NCBI GenBank assembly: GCA_026120035.1 | Contig: JALRME010000004.1 | Location: 1,054,001-1,118,000, forward strand | DNA from: Coleophoma eucalyptorum | Lineage: Eukaryota; Ascomycota; Leotiomycetes; Helotiales; Dermateaceae | Direction: 5' to 3' | Length of the DNA: 64,000 nucleotides | In this document: piece by piece, positions 1 to 11,605 of the stretch | How positions within the stretch are numbered: position 1 is the stretch's first letter | Layout: each line of letters begins with the position of its first letter | Made by a program: the position numbers and the translations under genes | The notes under the pieces: generated by a model | Databases searched by the model: none | What the model was told of the DNA's origin: nothing | What the model saw: only the letters and a program-made list of their open reading frames with translations

Positions 1-2
1 TC

Positions 3-140
3 TACGATGATGATCCGGAGACTCTGAGGAAATTGAAGGAGCGAGAGAAGTCAAGCAAAGAGAAGGCTGAGAAAGGTGGCTCTGCAATGGACTTTTCGAA
101 AATTAGTCGATACGAGATGTCTGCGAAGCGAATATGGTAG
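3..140 (+). CDS. C-terminal end of an unrecognised protein (partial)
   Basis: An open frame enters from the left edge and runs 45 codons to a TAG stop at 138-140. The visible tail is charged and Lys/Glu-rich (DDDPETLRKLKEREK...), then ends in a less charged stretch (MDFSKISRYEMSAKRIW). The composition and clean frame to the stop suggest the real 3' end of a gene whose body lies outside the window. I do not recognise the family. It could instead be the last exon of a spliced gene, since the upstream boundary cannot be seen. Confidence 0.5.
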   Translation, partial: YDDDPETLRKLKEREKSSKEKAEKGGSAMDFSKISRYEMSAKRIW

Positions 141-514
141 GATTCGATGTACACGACGAATATTAAATCTATTATCGTGAATGCTTTTAGTCTTAATATT
201 TTCGGTTTGCTTGCGCTTCGAGCAATTGTGAAATTACCAAGTACGTTTTCTTGATAGATTATACAATTTTAGTATCGATACAGGGTCTTAATGGCCATCT
301 GTCTTGATTTGAGCATAACGGAGCAGGTCTTTCTGCCTCGTTCTTTCCTCCTCGGAGCAAGACGTATATGAATTTCGTCTCTTCCCCCTTCTCCAATTTA
401 TTTTCCATCACCAACATCCACACTCATCATCTCGTATTGCTTCCATAGCATTTCATACAAGTGCCGAAACAGTATTGAACTCCATATATACATTGTTCCA
501 TCTTATACGCAGCC
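141..514. other. Intergenic region, promoter side of the secreted Cys-rich gene
   Basis: No open frame of substance is seen. The stretch is AT-rich with pyrimidine-rich patches around 340-420, as expected for the 3' flank of the left-edge gene and the 5' flank and leader of the gene starting at 515. No specific regulatory site can be defended. Confidence 0.5.
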
Positions 515-2756
515 ATGGCAAAACTCTCGCTCCTCACGGCACTCCTGGCTACAGTGGTTGGTTGCACGGCATCACCCACCCCAGCAACAAGGAATGAGAT
601 ATTTGTTAAAGGGCAGGGTGTAAGAATGTTTGACCTGGTATCTAGGGCATTTGGCTTACACTGCTCAGCATTTCGTCCTCTCACCAGTCCTCAAGACCAA
701 CACTATTTCTTCACGACAGGAACCTCGAAACACGCCTCCAAATGCTGCTGGTTCACTTTACCTCACGAGTGTTGGAGAACTTACTGCTTCTTGGGATCAA
801 TCTGCAAGATATTTGATGGTCTCAGATGATGATGGCAACACCAAAGTTGTCCTCGCTGCTGACGAGAGAGATACTATCAGTATTAGTGCTGCCAAAGTTG
901 GTGATCGGTTCTTGCAGGCATTTACTTGCGATACCCTTAGGCGTACGATGAAGGTTGTAAGAAGACTAGACGTGGATGTATTGAATATTACCTCTACTTC
1001 AAGTCATATGACTTGCTTGCCTAGTTGTGAGTTCTCTCTTTTAGGATGGGTTTGTACTTAGCATCTAATTTTCGGGGCAGGCGCTTCCGACCTAGCTGCA
1101 GATGAGGATAATAATGACGGCGGTGACATGGACACCAGTGCTCTATCGCATTTTTCGAAGGATTGCAGCGTTTGTATGAACAACTTATTTGCTGGAATAT
1201 TTGCCAAGTGTAGGACTAACTGCAGTATGATGTCCCTTCACCTGTACATGCGTTTTCTGTGTGCTGATATTCGCAGCTGGCGACAATGACACCTGCTCTG
1301 ATTGTGTTGCACCCTTCTACCTTGATATTGCTGTGGCTTTACAAGATAAAAAGGACTGGCGGTACGGAAAACGAAATACTTGGCTTCAAAATTTTAACCA
1401 AGATGAATTTCCAACAACATCACTAGACCTTCAATGGCGTTGCCTCCGCGATTGTAAGCCTTCTACTCATCCATCGTAATACCAGCAATCTGACGATGAT
1501 AGGCTCGAATATTGCTGAGGGCTTTGATGAACAGATCTGTCAAGAGTGCATTGGTGTTTGGTTGTCTGCCGTCTCACCACGTCATTCTCTTCTGTCTCGA
1601 GATATTGCAAGGGCCAAGTTGTGTGGCGACGGTGGACCTGCTTCTTGTCCTGGCAATGCTAAAGATGAAATCAATGACAATGAGGATTTCGAGGACGATA
1701 ATGGAGATCTCGAAACTACTGATGAGGATCCAGATGTCAATGATGAGTTTACAAAGGATGATTTGGAACAATGCATCATTTTATGTAAGTTTGATGTCAA
1801 TTTATAAGGAGCACAAAGTCGCTAATTGACTTAGGCGAGCAAGATTGCACCTCAGATGCATGCTCAGAATGCAATTCCAAGTTTATTATTACGGCTGGAT
1901 TCAAGATGGAAATTCTCTATGCGACGATCAACGTTCTAAATTCTTCTATGCCAGTTGAATTGACAAACAGTACAAAGTTTCGTGGTCTCAAACTCCGTGA
2001 GGTTGATGATTCCTGCAGAAATAACTGTTAGCTCTCAATTCTTGTGAATGAAAATAAGCTAATAATAAACAGACAAGCAAGGCAGAGGTGAGAACCATAC
2101 CCAATGCACCAAACTCTCAATACACGATCCTATTCCAGCTTCGCCGCGAAGAAGTTCGTCCAAATTCATGATCTCACGGGACGAATTCCAGGTGCCGGGA
2201 GGACTAAGTATCTGCCCTTGTAAGCAATTCTCTTATTCTACGTAGGAATATTTCCTAATTCGGATTCTAGGCCCTCAAAATCAAGCCTATTGCACTTGCG
2301 GTGGCACAAATACTCATTCAGCGACTCCCAAGAGAGACGGCCAAGAGGAAATTTCTGAGGGGAAGTTTGCCTTTTTTAGTCTTGTTTGGAGACCACAGAA
2401 GCTTGATAACGGGCTCGTGCTCAATGATTATCAGGTCAAATTCTGCGTCGTAGATGTACTTGAGGTTGACAAGCCCGTATATGCTGTGATGACGAAGAAT
2501 ATTACGGCAGAGATTGAATGTGCAGAGGTTGAGCTTGAAGTTATTTTTGACCCCTTGTATCTGATCAGCGAGGTGGAAGGTAATTGACCATGCTAGAATA
2601 TACAAGAGTGGTGCAGAAAGAGATATCCTTAGATAGCTTACAGGCTTAGCCACGCAGTCCGGTTTCTCAGAACGACAATAGAACTGAAGAGTTATACATA
2701 ACTTCAATATCTTACTGATCCTTCCTACAGATACAAGCATTAATACTACGCCGTGA
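515..2756 (+). CDS. Secreted Cys-rich protein with repeated Cys modules, nine exons
   Basis: Starts with a clear signal peptide (MAKLSLLTALLATVVGCTA), so the product is predicted to be secreted or cell-surface. Exons by splice signals and frame: 515-619, 720-1026, 1081-1224, 1277-1453, 1503-1784, 1835-2026, 2073-2219, 2271-2579 and a short last exon. Introns after the first are phase 1. Exons 2-5 each end in C-x3-C (CLPSC, CRTNC, CLRDC, CIILC); exon 6 ends in a degenerate CRNNY. Exons 3-6 also carry C-x2-C (CSVC, CSDC, CQEC, CSEC). An Asp/Glu-rich linker lies in exon 5, and exon 8 starts with CPQNQAYCTC. The last intron can end at 2730 (good branch-site and pyrimidine context, stop at 2754-2756, 562 aa) or at 2643 (64-nt intron, stop at 2679-2681, 566 aa). 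I do not recognise the family; no LysM, CFEM or hydrophobin pattern fits. An extracellular disulphide-rich role is inference. Confidence 0.7.
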
Positions 2757-2897
2757 TCCTACAATGCTATACGTTTACAGCCCAAAATGAGAGTTCGTTG
2801 CTGGTCATAAACTCGTTGCCTCATTCCAGTACTACAGAATCATCCGTACCGTTCGTACCATTGGCATCGATATTCCAAGCAAGTATAGCATCCATAC

Positions 2898-3665
2898 TCA
2901 ATGAACTCCAGAAACGCCCTCCCTACCGACCTTCTCCCAAAACCTTCTCAGGCCAAGCACTTTTGCTCTAGTAGGCATCTCCTTCGTCTCACCCCTCCTC
3001 AAGCTTCCCCATCTCGCATCTCCGGTAACCCCAGCGCCATTCCCACTCCCCTTCGTAAACCTCTTCGCCATACGTCTCACATCCGGTCTCTCACCCTCAT
3101 TCGCACCCATCTCATCCCCCTTCCGCCTCCACTCCTCTACCCAGTGCCGCAACACATCCTTAACCCGCTCTCTCTCTACCCGCCTTTTCGTCTCAATCAA
3201 ACTGGGCGCCAAATACGTCGCTTCCCTCGGCAGCACGCCCTTCTCCACCAGCGTCGATGCACTCGGTCGCAATGGCAACGCGCGGTTCAGCTTGATCTTG
3301 ATCAGATTCCGGCCGAGCGCTCGAGCGGCAAGCGAGGTACGCGTCACGAAGATTCGCTGGTGCATCAGTTCTGCTAGCGACGGACGCACGGCGAGGGAGT
3401 GAGAGAGCGAGAGGCTGTTGCGGTGGATGCGAGCGAGATGGAGCAGAGGGTCGGTGGACAGGTGTCGGAAGTGGTGCGTTGTGCGTGATATGGCGAGGAG
3501 ATCTGGTATGTCGATGTATGAGAGGATGTGGAGAAGGAGTTCGTCGGGGAGGTGCGTGAGATTCTGTGAGGCGGTCGAGGAGGAGGTGGTGAAGGGCCTG
3601 GCTTGTGGACTCATTGTGTCTGTTAGGGCCATTGAGCTCGAGTCTTGTGGGTATTCGGGTTCCAT
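2898..3665 (-). CDS. F-box protein
   Basis: Single-exon frame of 255 codons with the ATG at 3663-3665. Residues about 36-75 form an F-box (LTHLPDELLLHILSYIDIPD followed by a hydrophobic/His-rich second half), the motif that binds Skp1 in SCF ubiquitin ligases. The rest is basic and Arg/Lys-rich with no WD40 or LRR repeats visible, so the substrate cannot be guessed. The N-terminus before the F-box is Ser/Thr-rich and probably disordered. It is convergent with the secreted Cys-rich gene, whose 3' end lies about 140 bp away. Codon use is GC-rich relative to surrounding non-coding DNA, supporting a real gene. A small fungal F-box adaptor is well supported; its specific function is unknown. Confidence 0.85.
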   Translation of the reverse strand: MEPEYPQDSSSMALTDTMSPQARPFTTSSSTASQNLTHLPDELLLHILSYIDIPDLLAISRTTHHFRHLSTDPLLHLARIHRNSLSLSHSLAVRPSLAELMHQRIFVTRTSLAARALGRNLIKIKLNRALPLRPSASTLVEKGVLPREATYLAPSLIETKRRVERERVKDVLRHWVEEWRRKGDEMGANEGERPDVRRMAKRFTKGSGNGAGVTGDARWGSLRRGETKEMPTRAKVLGLRRFWEKVGREGVSGVH

Positions 3666-4300
3666 TCTGCTTCTGCGGTCTAGGTGGTCCTAGAGATAGG
3701 TATTGTTATGCCGAGAGGAGGGTAGAGGTAGGGGAGATTCAATGAGGCATCATAGATGAGGTGCGGGATCAGGAACGCACAGGTGGGGAGAGGAAAGGAA
3801 AAGGGAGCAGACAAGAGCTATTAATGGAATATCTCTGCTGCCTGCTGTTGCTAGGTTTTAGGGCGAAGAGCGAGCAAGATATATGGATGGAGGACAGCAT
3901 GTCATGCTATACCGTCTCAAGATCATTCAAAGTGTCACAAGGGGGGGACGGTCGTGCCCACGTGATAAGGGATTCCCTCAGCGTGCTCACAAGTGACCCG
4001 TTTCATTGTTGTCTTATCTTGCCTAGTAGAATTAGCTTTTTCGTTTTCCCCTCTGTGCTTTTGAACCTTGCTCGCCTCCAAAGGGTCCTGCTTAGCCTTT
4101 CCTTTGTCTGCATTGTTTGTTTTTTTGCTGCCTGGTCTTCTACCCTTTGTCCTGCTCGCCTCGTTTCTTGATCCGTTTGCTAGCATTGCCCCCTCCCCCT
4201 GACTTCGCAGCCCCATAGGAACCTTATCGCGTTCCCGTTCCGGATATAGTGATAGTGATAATACGTCATTTAATGGTGCTGGGCTTATCGCGATTTGCGC

Positions 4301-4347
4301 CTCTTATCTCTCTCTATCTCTCTATCTCTCTCTCTCTCTTTCTCTCG
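4301..4347. repeat. TC/TATC microsatellite
   Basis: A run of TCTC and TATC units (ctctatctctctatctctct and flanks) nearly all pyrimidine on the + strand. A simple-sequence repeat in the intergenic region upstream of the F-box gene, with no coding role. Confidence 0.85.
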
Positions 4348-5387
4348 TCCCCTGTGCAAAACACAGTGGCAGAGTAAACCGGTTTTGTCGTGGATTATTT
4401 TACTAATTCAATATAATTTTGTGTTTATATCTCAATTCGGTTATTTCGCTGGACCCTAATTCGACTGTTTCAAAATTCCTTTCAAGAAGCAAGAAGCAAT
4501 TTAGCATGTTTATCACTGACGGGAGTTGTATTATTGTTGGTATGGATTGTAGAATCGTGAAGCGCCAGCTAAGTCATCTAAGTTGTTACTGTAGGTCAGC
4601 TAGGTCTACGTACTTGGGGTCACCAGAAAGTAATATATACGATTTCATGAAGAGTTACTCGCCATTTACGTTGGATGGCAGCATGGTTGGCTATAGCATA
4701 GGATCAAGAATAGTCATAGGTTCTGTACCCCAAAGACCCAAAATTTATATCCAAAATTTACAGGGAAAATAAAATGATAGAATATAATATCAAAATCGTA
4801 ATAAGTAAGAAGTTGAACAAGTCAGATCCTTTTGGACTCGAGGTTTCTTTAGTTGAACCGAGCTTTTCCTGACATGGATTATTTCCCAATAGCCGCTCTA
4901 AGCCAGCATTTCATTGAGGAGGATTAACGCATTCAGCCACCTGAAGCAAATCACAAAACCACATACCATATCCTGCGTCCTATACTCCCCAAAATTACTA
5001 ACCCGGAAGGAGACTTAGAATAAATCACATGACCTGCTTGGATCCAGCCCAAAGTGTCTACTGCATCCATGGATCCCCTACCGAGAAGTATACTAGGCCA
5101 TGCAACACATAACCCGGTGGGCAAGAGTGCAAGCAACACAACACAAAAGGATCGAAATCCAGATTAGAGACTTAGCATGCCAATTCTCGCTCAAAACAGT
5201 CTCATCTTTTCTGACATTCCGCCTCGCTTATTTCTGACAGTTTGCTTTCGGTACCCCTTTTCAAATTCTGACCTTCCCGTCGAATGTCAGAAATAAGAGT
5301 ATGAACCTCAGTAATGGATGATGAGTCGATATGTGAGATTTCAAAGCAGAATGGCTCTTGAGATATGTAGTTCGGATTCTCTACATC

Positions 5388-5395
5388 TATAAAAG
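5388..5395 (+). promoter_or_regulatory. Candidate TATA box of the SDR gene
   Basis: TATAAAAG lies about 140 bp upstream of the ATG at 5532. A second TATAAAA is at 5476-5482, only about 50 bp upstream. The first spacing leaves room for a leader and fits a TATA element better. Assignment is from motif and distance only. Confidence 0.35.
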
Positions 5396-5531
5396 GATGA
5401 AGGATTCTTGTGCTTGAGCAGATAGTCTATCACTATCTCAATCATATCTGTATTTTCTGACATTAGGGATCTTCTTATAAAATATACTGAGTAGCTTAGC
5501 CTTAAGTCTGCCTCATCGCTACGCAAACAAT

Positions 5532-6392
5532 ATGACTTCTGAAAACACCACCTACCTAATCACAGGTGCAAACAGGGGTAGTTTCTCAAGCGGATTCCAA
5601 TTAACCACATACCTCAACTAACATCTCACACTAGGCATCGGACTGGGACTGCTCTCAGTCTATCTTGCCCGACCAAATACGACTGCAATCGCAACAGTGC
5701 GAGATCTTGCCCATCCAACTTCTCAAGCACTCTCCTCTCTCCCCGTCGGCCAAAATAGCAAATTGATCGTCGTCAAGCTCGACAGCGCCTCTCTCACCGA
5801 CGCAGCAGATGCAATCAACACCTTGCAAACAAAATACAACATCACTAGCCTCGACGTCGTAATCGCCAATGCCGGCATCTCCAAGATCCATCCGCTGATC
5901 ATGGATGTCAAGATCGCAGATCTCGAGGAGCACAACCACATCAATGCTTCTGGGCCAGTGTTACTTTTCCAAGCCACGCTACCGCTGATGCTTAAAGGGC
6001 AGAAGCCCAAATTCGTGGGCATTAGCTCATCAGCTGCCAGTATTGGCGGGATGGGCGAAAGATATTTCCCCAACGCGGCATATGGGCCGTCGAAGGCTAT
6101 GCTGAACTATCTGCTGATGAAGATGCATTTTGAGCATGAGGAGCTGACCGTCTTCCCTATCGACCCGGGCTTCGTGCAGACCGACTTGGGGAATAAGGGC
6201 GCGAACAACCTCGGGTTAGAAAAAGCGGACATTACGGTTGAGGAGAGCGTGAATGGGGTTGTGTCTGTTGTACGTGTCGCTTTCTCGGATAACATTCGAC
6301 TTTTACTCACGCACTTGTAGGTTGACAAGGCCACGAGAGAAACGCATTCAGGATGCTTCACACGTTATACTGGAGGAAAATGTCTGTGGTGA
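5532..6392 (+). CDS. Short-chain dehydrogenase/reductase (NAD(P)H-dependent carbonyl reductase type)
   Basis: Three exons: 5532-5577, 5635-6269 and 6321-6392, 250 residues. Splicing at the first intron (5578-5634) completes the cofactor motif TGANRGIGLG near residue 11, which strongly supports the model. Other SDR hallmarks: NAG (ANAGIS), the catalytic Ser in GISSSAAS, and YxxxK in AAYGPSKAMLNY, followed by the PGFVQTD loop. The family reduces ketones or aldehydes, or oxidises alcohols, with NAD(P)H in the cytosol; the arrangement resembles fungal norsolorinic-acid-ketoreductase-like and sniffer-type carbonyl reductases. No polyketide synthase or other cluster gene is adjacent, so a secondary-metabolite role is not supported. 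Substrate is unknown. The length is normal for classical SDRs and all catalytic residues are present. Confidence 0.9.
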
Positions 6393-9300
6393 TACGCCGA
6401 GGAACTACCAGTGGCCAAACACACACATCTTGAGCTTGGAGCTCCTTATCGGTGTGGTTCTCAGTTGTTGATGAGCCGTGAAGTCATGCACGTTTGCCAT
6501 TTAATATAATTTACATGTTGAGTCATATATTTCCGATTGAAGTATTGGTTTATACGAATAGAACCTCGGCGATTGACAGTGTAAGTAGCTAAAGGGATGT
6601 ATAACTCGTACCATCAGTATTCTCGATCCCATTGTCCCGTGAGCAAAAGCGGATGCGGCGCGTTACTCCATTTCAACGCATCGTGTCCCCGCTGTTGGGG
6701 GGGGGGGGGGGGTTTGGTTCAAACCACTCGGAGTGACATTTTCGCAAGCTTACGAGGTTTTGACCATTGAGAACTCGTACAGAATACCCACTAAGAATCC
6801 GGTGCTGGCTGCGTGACGTACCTTAGCTTCTCGATGCACAGCCAGAACATTACTCGCCGAGAGATCGCAGAGGGCCTTGCTCTTAGAAATCAACAGCTCC
6901 GAGGAGTAAAGCATCGGCGATTGGGGAAAATAAACAATGAAGGGGGTTTTCTTTTTTGCCATCCGGTTACCCGCTAAGTGAGAACCTGTTTACATTTTTC
7001 AATCTATTTCGCAGAGCCACTTTAAGGGCTCCTTTTTTTCCCATTCAGAAGCCCTTGTCACGATGCTGCATGATTCAATTCTCTTCCTTGCCGGTACCTG
7101 TCCCCAAAATTGAAAAGAGGATCCAGGCCTCCACCCAGTTGATATTCCGGAATGATCACATGTTCTGCTCGGGTTTCTATTGACGAAGCACGTTTGCCGC
7201 AGGTATATATCAAGCTCCTATTGGGTATCCTGGTACTTAAGGAAGTACACAGGTAAAGTACCATGCTTCTTCCGTTGATGTGCTGTTCGTTCTCTTGCAG
7301 CAATCGCGCATCAAGCCTCAACTTCACCAAAGATTTGCTTTCGTTGCATCGAAGCGTGCACCTACGTGCATAGATTCATGCAGGCTGGACACCCATTCTT
7401 GGGTTTTGGTGGGTGACAAGTCGACAGGTCAGCCTCATCGCTGTACAAGTGAGCTGTCTCCTGTTTACCAACTGCTCCAAACTCACCAGAGCCAATCTGA
7501 TCGTGTCGCAAACACTTCTTGCGGCTCAAACCCCGAAGCAAAGCGCGGATTCGGCTGGTAACAATAACATAAACAGGGGCGAAGTGCGCCTTGATTGAGG
7601 CTATGTTGGTCAGGATGATGAGGTGGGACGGGTGTCGGGTCGGGCCTGTCCAGTTGCGGGTTGTACGGACCATAGGAGCGGCCATAATAAATAGGCAAAT
7701 GATGGGGATGAGAACGGCCCGTTGGCAGACCCGGCGCGTCGCACGTTACTGTTGATAACTATTACCTTGTCGCAGCTTCCATATGGGGAAGCAGAGGGGT
7801 CTTGCCGTTACCCAGAGCCCTCCCTTAACCTTTTGCCAATGAAATGTGAGAAGTCACAAGTCGCGAGGCAGCACCTGGCACTCTTTTAAGTCTTAGCTCA
7901 AATTTACATTCTTATTGGATGCTACACTCCCGCAGTCCGCATCACAATTCCAGACACATGATATCGCCCTGTACCGGCAGTGGGGACCGCTAACAGTAAG
8001 TTTCAACGTCGTAGAAATCGTCCACTCGTTGTTTTTTGACACGAAGAGTTTCCAAGAGAACTCCCGTGAAATGCGCTATGTTGCTGAGGTATTCCTCGCT
8101 TGGCCGTCAATTTGGCCTTGTTTACCTTTCAAATGGGGAACGCGTTTGACTCCTGCAGCTTTTTCTGTAGGTAAACATCGGCAAAAGGCCCAGAGATTTC
8201 ATTTTCAACAAGTCCGACTTCTGCTGATTCTGTAATGGCTTACCGTGGTGGCAACCCCTCCTCCACAAATGCAACTCTGCTTGAAAGTACACAACCTCCT
8301 TCCATTTCAGTACCCTAATCCAAGTAGAAATTCAATGAAAATGAGCAGTCCACATGTTTATTGGCCAATGGCACTCATAAACTTGCGGCGACCGTTTAGC
8401 ATGACCGCCATCAAAATTTGTTTCCATGACGGTGTGATGGGCCTTCTTCTTGCATATTGCCACCTGAATCTTGCCATAATCAAGGTTCAGTGCCCGCCTG
8501 CATAGCAAAAGTCTAGCTGGAACAAATGTATTGCTTCCATCAGTCCTATCGTTGTCCGTAAATTAAGAGCTCCGAAGGACTTTGGAGACATAAGAACTCG
8601 AAATCGGAAAGTTAACTGCATGACAAAAATATGACGGTTTTTATCAACTTTAGGCCCAAGCTCAAGAAAGTTTGGACCTCTGGTGATCCATATGAACCAT
8701 CAGAAAGGCGCCACGTCACCATGGTCAGAGTTGACGAGCCATCCTAATATCATGGCTGAAGAAGGGGGCAACCAAGTGGAGAAGGTGCTGATACCTGCGT
8801 AAGTAATGTCCTACCTGCTTGAGTTGTCATGCAAAGTGATGGGAGCAATAAATCATGGCCACCAAGGCCGAAGACAACGCATTGCCAACCCTTGTAGCAG
8901 TAGAGGCGGCCCATCAGAAATCTTTTGTAATGCACGAACAACCTTCGTGACGTTTCGTGCAGACAGAAGAAGTCTTCCGGTCCTGAATTACCTCTAGGAT
9001 ATTCGGCCAAGCCCCCTCAGTCCCGATCATGAACTGACAGCCACTGAAATACTGATACTGAAGCCTCGCCCTAAGGATTGGTTGTGAGGGGCCGTAAGCC
9101 ACCAACATAAAAAACTCCTCAAGTTGCAACCATGATAAGCAGTCATGCAACACATCGATGGGATCGGTGCAGTTGACTGATGCATGCACTCGGAATCGTG
9201 GTGTCTTGATAGGTATAGGAACGGTGTGATACACCGCATATTTGACCTCGTCCACAATATCCAGTTGGTTGATTGCATGCTGACAATACACCGTGTAGCA

Positions 9301-10188
9301 GCATTGGGTAAAGCCTTTTATCATCAAGGTTCTTTCATAGGTCTCTCAAGAGCACTACGCTGATCTGTTGTCCATCAGCCAACGGCTCCACCTGCAACAA
9401 GACTTCGTCCTTGCGAAAAGCCAACCGCCTCTGATGTGGCAATATCGAGCACCTCTGGTCAACGGGACGTTGTTCCGTAACGTGATTGAATAGCGCAGGA
9501 TGGTGCATATGCCGCCAAGATTCCTCGTCAACCTCCTCAAGCCTAAACCTTCCAGGCATAGCAGAAACTCGGTGTCTGGCCTTTCATTCCATGGGGAAAG
9601 CCATGCTAGACCTTGGCGGATGCGTGAGAAAGTAACTTCATTAGGTCGAACCTTCGAAACGCAGATTCGTGTACTGCTCTGATAGGTAGTGGGAATTTCC
9701 AGTCCATCCCCCGACGTTCCGTTGACACCGTACAGGCATCGTTACGCAGAAGCGTCGCATGGATTGATGAGCATGAAAGTGAAATGCTCGGTGGTTCGAG
9801 GAGAGCATTGTTTGTATCGAGTGTTGTCAAGGAAGATGAAGGTGGGGTTGGAGCAGAATGTATCGATGGCCGAATACTGTTCTCGTCAGTTGCTTTCAGT
9901 ACTCCCTCGACGGGTATAAATATCTCCTCTTTCACTTCTCATACTGACATTATTCCAATCCAGCCATAACACAAGACTTTGTTCTTACTGCCCCTTCTCC
10001 AAATATTATCCTTGGCTAGCTTCAAAGAAGGTCACCTACTCTACTCCCCCCTCATTCCCCTCGTCTGCCCAAGCTGTCTCACTGTTTAGCGAAGTGATTG
10101 CCCACAAATCGGTAGATCGAGTCTTCCTTAGAGCTTGAAGTCAAGCCGAACTGGCTAACACGATCATAGCACACATTTATCGACCAAT
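6393..10188. other. Long gene-poor stretch; possible coding relics on the minus strand
   Basis: About 3.8 kb without a gene I can support. It contains a 16-G homopolymer at 6697-6712 and several short open frames. The only segment with a hint of protein-like composition is on the minus strand at about 8914-9935, where three frames follow one another (8914-9327, 9335-9559, 9606-9935) but are separated by stops and frame changes that no good splice site resolves. That is compatible with a decayed gene or chance. Confidence 0.4.
6697..6712. repeat. Poly-G homopolymer (16 nt)
   Basis: Sixteen consecutive G residues on the + strand just downstream of the SDR gene. Such tracts are slippage-prone and often misassembled, so the exact length should be treated with caution. 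Confidence 0.85.
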
Positions 10189-10527
10189 ATGTGCTATTAC
10201 GACCAGTACCAGTACGAGTGTGGCGACTACAAGTGGGGTTCTTTTCGTGCCCATTGCACCAAAGAGTATCGCACTGGAGAGACATGCGGCTTGAAGCTGG
10301 TGATGACCACATATGCGAATCCATCCGGCGGGAAGTGCAAACTTTGCACCAAGCTCGACGTTAAATGGAATCGAATTCGAAAAGAGCAAGACAGAATCCG
10401 CCGATGGGAAAAGGAAGGCGGTCGAAAGTCATCGATTGAGAGAGCCCAGCAAGAAATCTATGACATCGAAGGCGAGATTCATGAAATCAATCGGCAACGT
10501 CTGGAAAAGTCCAGGAACTTGTCTTAG
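10189..10527 (+). CDS. Small Cys/coiled-coil protein, unrecognised
   Basis: A 112-codon single frame starting MCYYDQYQYECGDYKWG. The N-terminal half has a set of Cys and His residues (C2, C11, HC at 22-23, C33 and a CxxC at CKLCTK), which could bind zinc. The C-terminal half is highly charged and heptad-like (WNRIRKEQDRIRRWEKEG onward), predicting a coiled coil. I do not recognise a named family. A consensus donor (GTAAGT) follows the stop codon by only three bases and an acceptor (TGCAG) lies near 10580, so a 3' UTR intron is likely. Good composition and a conserved-looking Cys layout favour a real gene; nuclear or cytosolic location is unknown. Confidence 0.65.
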   Translation: MCYYDQYQYECGDYKWGSFRAHCTKEYRTGETCGLKLVMTTYANPSGGKCKLCTKLDVKWNRIRKEQDRIRRWEKEGGRKSSIERAQQEIYDIEGEIHEINRQRLEKSRNLS

Positions 10528-11605
10528 TAGGTAAGTCTCATAGTTCGTTTGAAAGCGACAGGAAGGCTGACCAAATGCAGAACATGGCGCAGAGAAACAA
10601 CTCAAGCGGTAGTTAGTGAGGACAATAGGCGTTCATTCAATCTGTGGCTTTTGGTGTTACAATTTTCTCATAATTTCTTTGATTTCGGTGCTCGGCAGGT
10701 AACGTAGGGGTGGAAGCAGAACTTGAGGAAGCTCATATAGTTGGCTGTCCTTGACATTAGCTAAGTACAGAATGATTAAATGATCCGATGAAACCTTATC
10801 GACAAAAAATCTTGTCCAGATTCAAGTTTCCCATTCATTAGTGATGATACCCAACAGAAGTCCAACAGCGCTTAATTGCGGCACGCACCGAGCCGGCCGC
10901 CGGGCGGGTGGAGTATGGAGGCGCCACGAGGTGGAGAGGGCGCCAGATCGAAGAATTTGATAGGATCGTGGCTGTATTGATGCCTTCTTGACTTTTGAAC
11001 TGAGGGAAAAGAAGAAAGACGGTGAAAGCAACGAGAAAAGTCTGTCTCAACACCTCTGCATCTGCATCATTGCCTGCGGTGTGCCCTTCGCTTAAGCGCG
11101 GTCTGGTTAGCTTGTAGAGCAGCGCATGCTCAGATCTACACGCTCTGGTGTAGAACTCAGTATTGCCAGTGGCCATGGGTAGCTGTAACGTTCAAAGACA
11201 AGATATGTGCAGAATGATGCGAAAGGAAGTTGGAACGAAAGATTCCCCAGCGCTATTTAAGAAGGTCTGACAAATTTTAGAAGAAATGGTATTTGTGAAC
11301 GTGGCTATCCCTCAATGGACTGCGCCCAGCCTGACTGCAGAGGCTGCATAGCTTCATGATAGGCTCTGTAAAATGAAATCGTAGCCAGTAAAGAGACGCT
11401 TTGAACAAAAGAAATGCGGTAGTGATACAATGCATGGAAGGACGCTTAGCTGGCCCAGTCAGATCTCGAATCCAGCCCTATTCCTCCCCAAAAAAATGAT
11501 GCGGCACAATGCTATTCGAACACGAAGAGGGTATTTCGATAAAGATGCAACGCCCGGACGCCATGACGACAGAAAGAAGATGCGCTTTAGGGTTACAGGC
11601 CACGT
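10528..11605. other. Intergenic region with probable 3' UTR intron
   Basis: Between two convergent genes. The first part (about 10531-10580) looks like an intron in the 3' UTR of the small Cys gene. The rest has no supportable frame or RNA gene. Confidence 0.45.

Larger units (their letters stand above)
3666..5531. other. Intergenic region between F-box and SDR genes
   Basis: About 1.9 kb between divergently transcribed genes. It holds a pyrimidine microsatellite near 4301-4347 and an AT-rich core (about 4370-4800). Open frames here are short and lack codon character or any recognisable motif. Most likely paired promoter regions. Confidence 0.5.
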
